35,263 bases of DNA, from assembly GCA_017854655.1 (NCBI GenBank), contig JAFMHF010000017.1, positions 1 through 35,263 of the forward strand. The letters are read 5' to 3'. The notes under the pieces were generated by a model. The model did no database searches and was not told the origin of the DNA. It saw only the letters and a program-made list of their open reading frames with translations. Position 1 is the stretch's first letter. Each line of letters starts with the position of its first letter. A program made the translations under genes and the position numbers. The stretch is from Puniceicoccaceae bacterium (GTDB lineage Bacteria; Verrucomicrobiota; Verrucomicrobiia; Opitutales; Coraliomargaritaceae). Below, one piece after another: positions 34,029-35,263 of this stretch.

Positions 34029-35141
34029 TTACCTATTGAGCAAGTAATTTGGGTTAAGCGTCTTGAGCGCTTCTTTTACGAACAAGCCGTCTTTACGGAT
34101 CAGCTCGCCATCAAACCAGATTTCACCGCCACCATACTCTGGGCGTTGGATCTGCACCATGTCCCAGTGCACTTGTGAGCGGTTACCGTTGTCCGCCTCT
34201 TCATACGCTTGACCTGGCGTGAAGTGGAAAGAGCCCGCGATCTTTTCATCAAACAGAATATCACGCATCGGCTCGAGAATGTGTGGATTAAAACCAATCG
34301 CAAACTCGCCGATATAGCGCGCACCGGCATCCGAATCAAGAATCTCGTTCAAGCGCTCTGCATTGCTGCCGTCTGCGTGCACGATCTTACCCTTTTCAAA
34401 TTTCAAGTGGATCCGATCGAAGGAGACGCCCTGATAAATCGTCGGCGCGTTATAAGTAATTTCGCCTTCGACCGAATCCTTAACCGGGCAAGAGAAGACC
34501 TCACCATCCGGGATATTGTGCGAGCCACCACAAGCGACCGCGCCGATGCCCTTGATCGAGAAACGCAGATCGGTATCTGGCCCTTTGAGATGCACTTGAT
34601 CAGTATTGGCCATCAGCGTCTCTAGACTCTGCATCCCCTTCACCATACGTGAGTAGTCCTGTGTGCAGACACGGAAGAAAAAGTCTTCAAAGCTTTCTGT
34701 GCTCATCATCGCCTGTTGCGCCATTGCAGGAGTTGGCCAACGAAGAATCACCCACTTCGTTTTATTCACGCGGTAGTCGAGCACCGCTTTCATCGCCTTC
34801 ATCACGCGCGATACTTTGGCAGGATCCACATCCGACATCTCAAAAATATTATCCGATCCACGCACTGCGATATAGGCGTCCATCTTCTGCATGCGGGCCA
34901 ACTCCCAAGTCGCCTGCGTCTCATACTGCTCTACATCAATATCGTTGACCAGCTCACGGCTGATACGCGCATCTTGTAGATTCACAAACGGAATTGCCCC
35001 GAGCTCACGTGCAGCACGCACCAAAGCGACCACCATCGCCTGCGGAATATCAAACGCATCAATCAGCACACGCTCGCCTTTTTGCAGATTCGTCGAGAAT
35101 CCAGTCAACACCTTCGCTAATTTCGAATAATTCGGTTCCAT
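34029..35141 (-). CDS. M29-family (AmpS-like) aminopeptidase
   Basis: 370 aa. Cytoplasmic metallo-aminopeptidase of the thermophilic aminopeptidase T/AmpS family. Seen: N-terminal [23 protein letters not shown]; the metal and active-site elements [11 protein letters not shown] (Glu), [11 protein letters not shown] (Glu), [10 protein letters not shown] (His) and [10 protein letters not shown] (His, Asp), in the family's order. Length fits (about 370-415). Role: general release of N-terminal residues. Begins at ATG 35141 without a Shine-Dalgarno sequence. The terminator at 35200-35230 separates it from whatever lies upstream. Confidence 0.95.
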   Translation of the reverse strand: MEPNYSKLAKVLTGFSTNLQKGERVLIDAFDIPQAMVVALVRAARELGAIPFVNLQDARISRELVNDIDVEQYETQATWELARMQKMDAYIAVRGSDNIFEMSDVDPAKVSRVMKAMKAVLDYRVNKTKWVILRWPTPAMAQQAMMSTESFEDFFFRVCTQDYSRMVKGMQSLETLMANTDQVHLKGPDTDLRFSIKGIGAVACGGSHNIPDGEVFSCPVKDSVEGEITYNAPTIYQGVSFDRIHLKFEKGKIVHADGSNAERLNEILDSDAGARYIGEFAIGFNPHILEPMRDILFDEKIAGSFHFTPGQAYEEADNGNRSQVHWDMVQIQRPEYGGGEIWFDGELIRKDGLFVKEALKTLNPNYLLNR

Positions 35142-35199
35142 GCGAAAATGCTCACGAATTCAGGCCGAAGGTCAACAGTCACCCTTAATATTCAGCAAT

Positions 35200-35230
35200 A
35201 AAAAGCCCCCAGACGTTTGACTGAGGGCTT
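35200..35230 (-). terminator. intrinsic terminator for a minus-strand gene beyond the right edge
   Basis: AAGCCCCCAG (35203-35212) pairs with CTGAGGGCTT (35221-35230), a 10-bp stem with one G-T pair. On the minus strand it ends in TTTTT, so it stops transcription coming from the right. The last 33 nt of the window hold nothing else I can call. Confidence 0.85.
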
Positions 35231-35263
35231 CGAGAAATGGAGCGAGCGAAGAGGTTGCCTGAG

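Noticed and set aside
1-35263. Mobile elements, prophage, CRISPR arrays, tRNA or rRNA genes
   Set aside because: None seen on either strand: no transposase or integrase motifs, no regularly spaced 25-40-nt repeats, no cloverleaf with T-loop signature in the spacers.

Overview
The window looks like a chromosomal core region of a Gram-negative member of the PVC group, most probably Verrucomicrobiota (Opitutia / Puniceicoccales-like). This placement is an inference. It rests on the LpxC-FabZ fusion next to lpxA, the lysine/alanine-rich histone-H1-like sequence at the left edge, pyruvate phosphate dikinase, the scarcity of Shine-Dalgarno sequences before otherwise clear starts, and the gene mix. 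No transposase, integrase, phage gene, CRISPR array, rRNA or tRNA was seen.

Layout. (1) 1-3.7 kb, mostly minus strand: a partial DNA-binding protein with two ribbon-helix-helix domains and an H1-like tail, a secreted LolA-like protein, secG with an unusual acidic tail, a small membrane protein, and tatC with an acidic repeat N-terminus. (2) 3.9-11.2 kb, plus strand: ppdK with a lysine-rich N-terminal extension, a GYF_2 membrane protein, a YihY/BrkB membrane protein, and a PpiD/SurA-like chaperone. (3) 11.3-13.5 kb, minus: lpxA and the lpxC/fabZ fusion (lipid A). (4) 13.7-16.8 kb, plus: ffh (SRP), hpt (purine salvage), aroF/G-type DAHP synthase. (5) 16.9-19.8 kb: rlmN, a 53-aa lipoprotein, a 33-aa Lys-rich microprotein, a block of palindromic repeats, a methyltransferase. 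(6) 20-23.7 kb: divergent cysI and cysJ (assimilatory sulfite reductase). (7) 23.8-27.8 kb, plus: a PfkB kinase and polA. (8) 28-32.7 kb, plus: a tightly packed five-gene run of RimK-like ATP-grasp ligase with an RCK_C/TrkA_C tail, M14-type deacylase, RimB/DTG-type protease, MscS channel and ZntB/CorA transporter. (9) 32.8-35.1 kb, minus: an adenosine-deaminase-family enzyme and an M29 aminopeptidase, with a terminator at the right edge for a gene outside the window.

Secretion and envelope functions dominate the left half (SecG, TatC, Ffh, PpiD-like, lipid A genes). The right half is sulfur assimilation, DNA replication/repair and the RimK cassette. The most unusual signals are the RimK-deacylase-protease-channel cassette (a candidate peptide-tagging or peptide-osmolyte system); degenerate heptamer (7-bp period) tracts just upstream of several start codons, two of them paired with a complementary purine tract just after the preceding stop; a family of GGGCGASTCGCCC palindromes; and the tandem-RHH/H1-tail protein with a 12-bp perfect palindrome in its leader.
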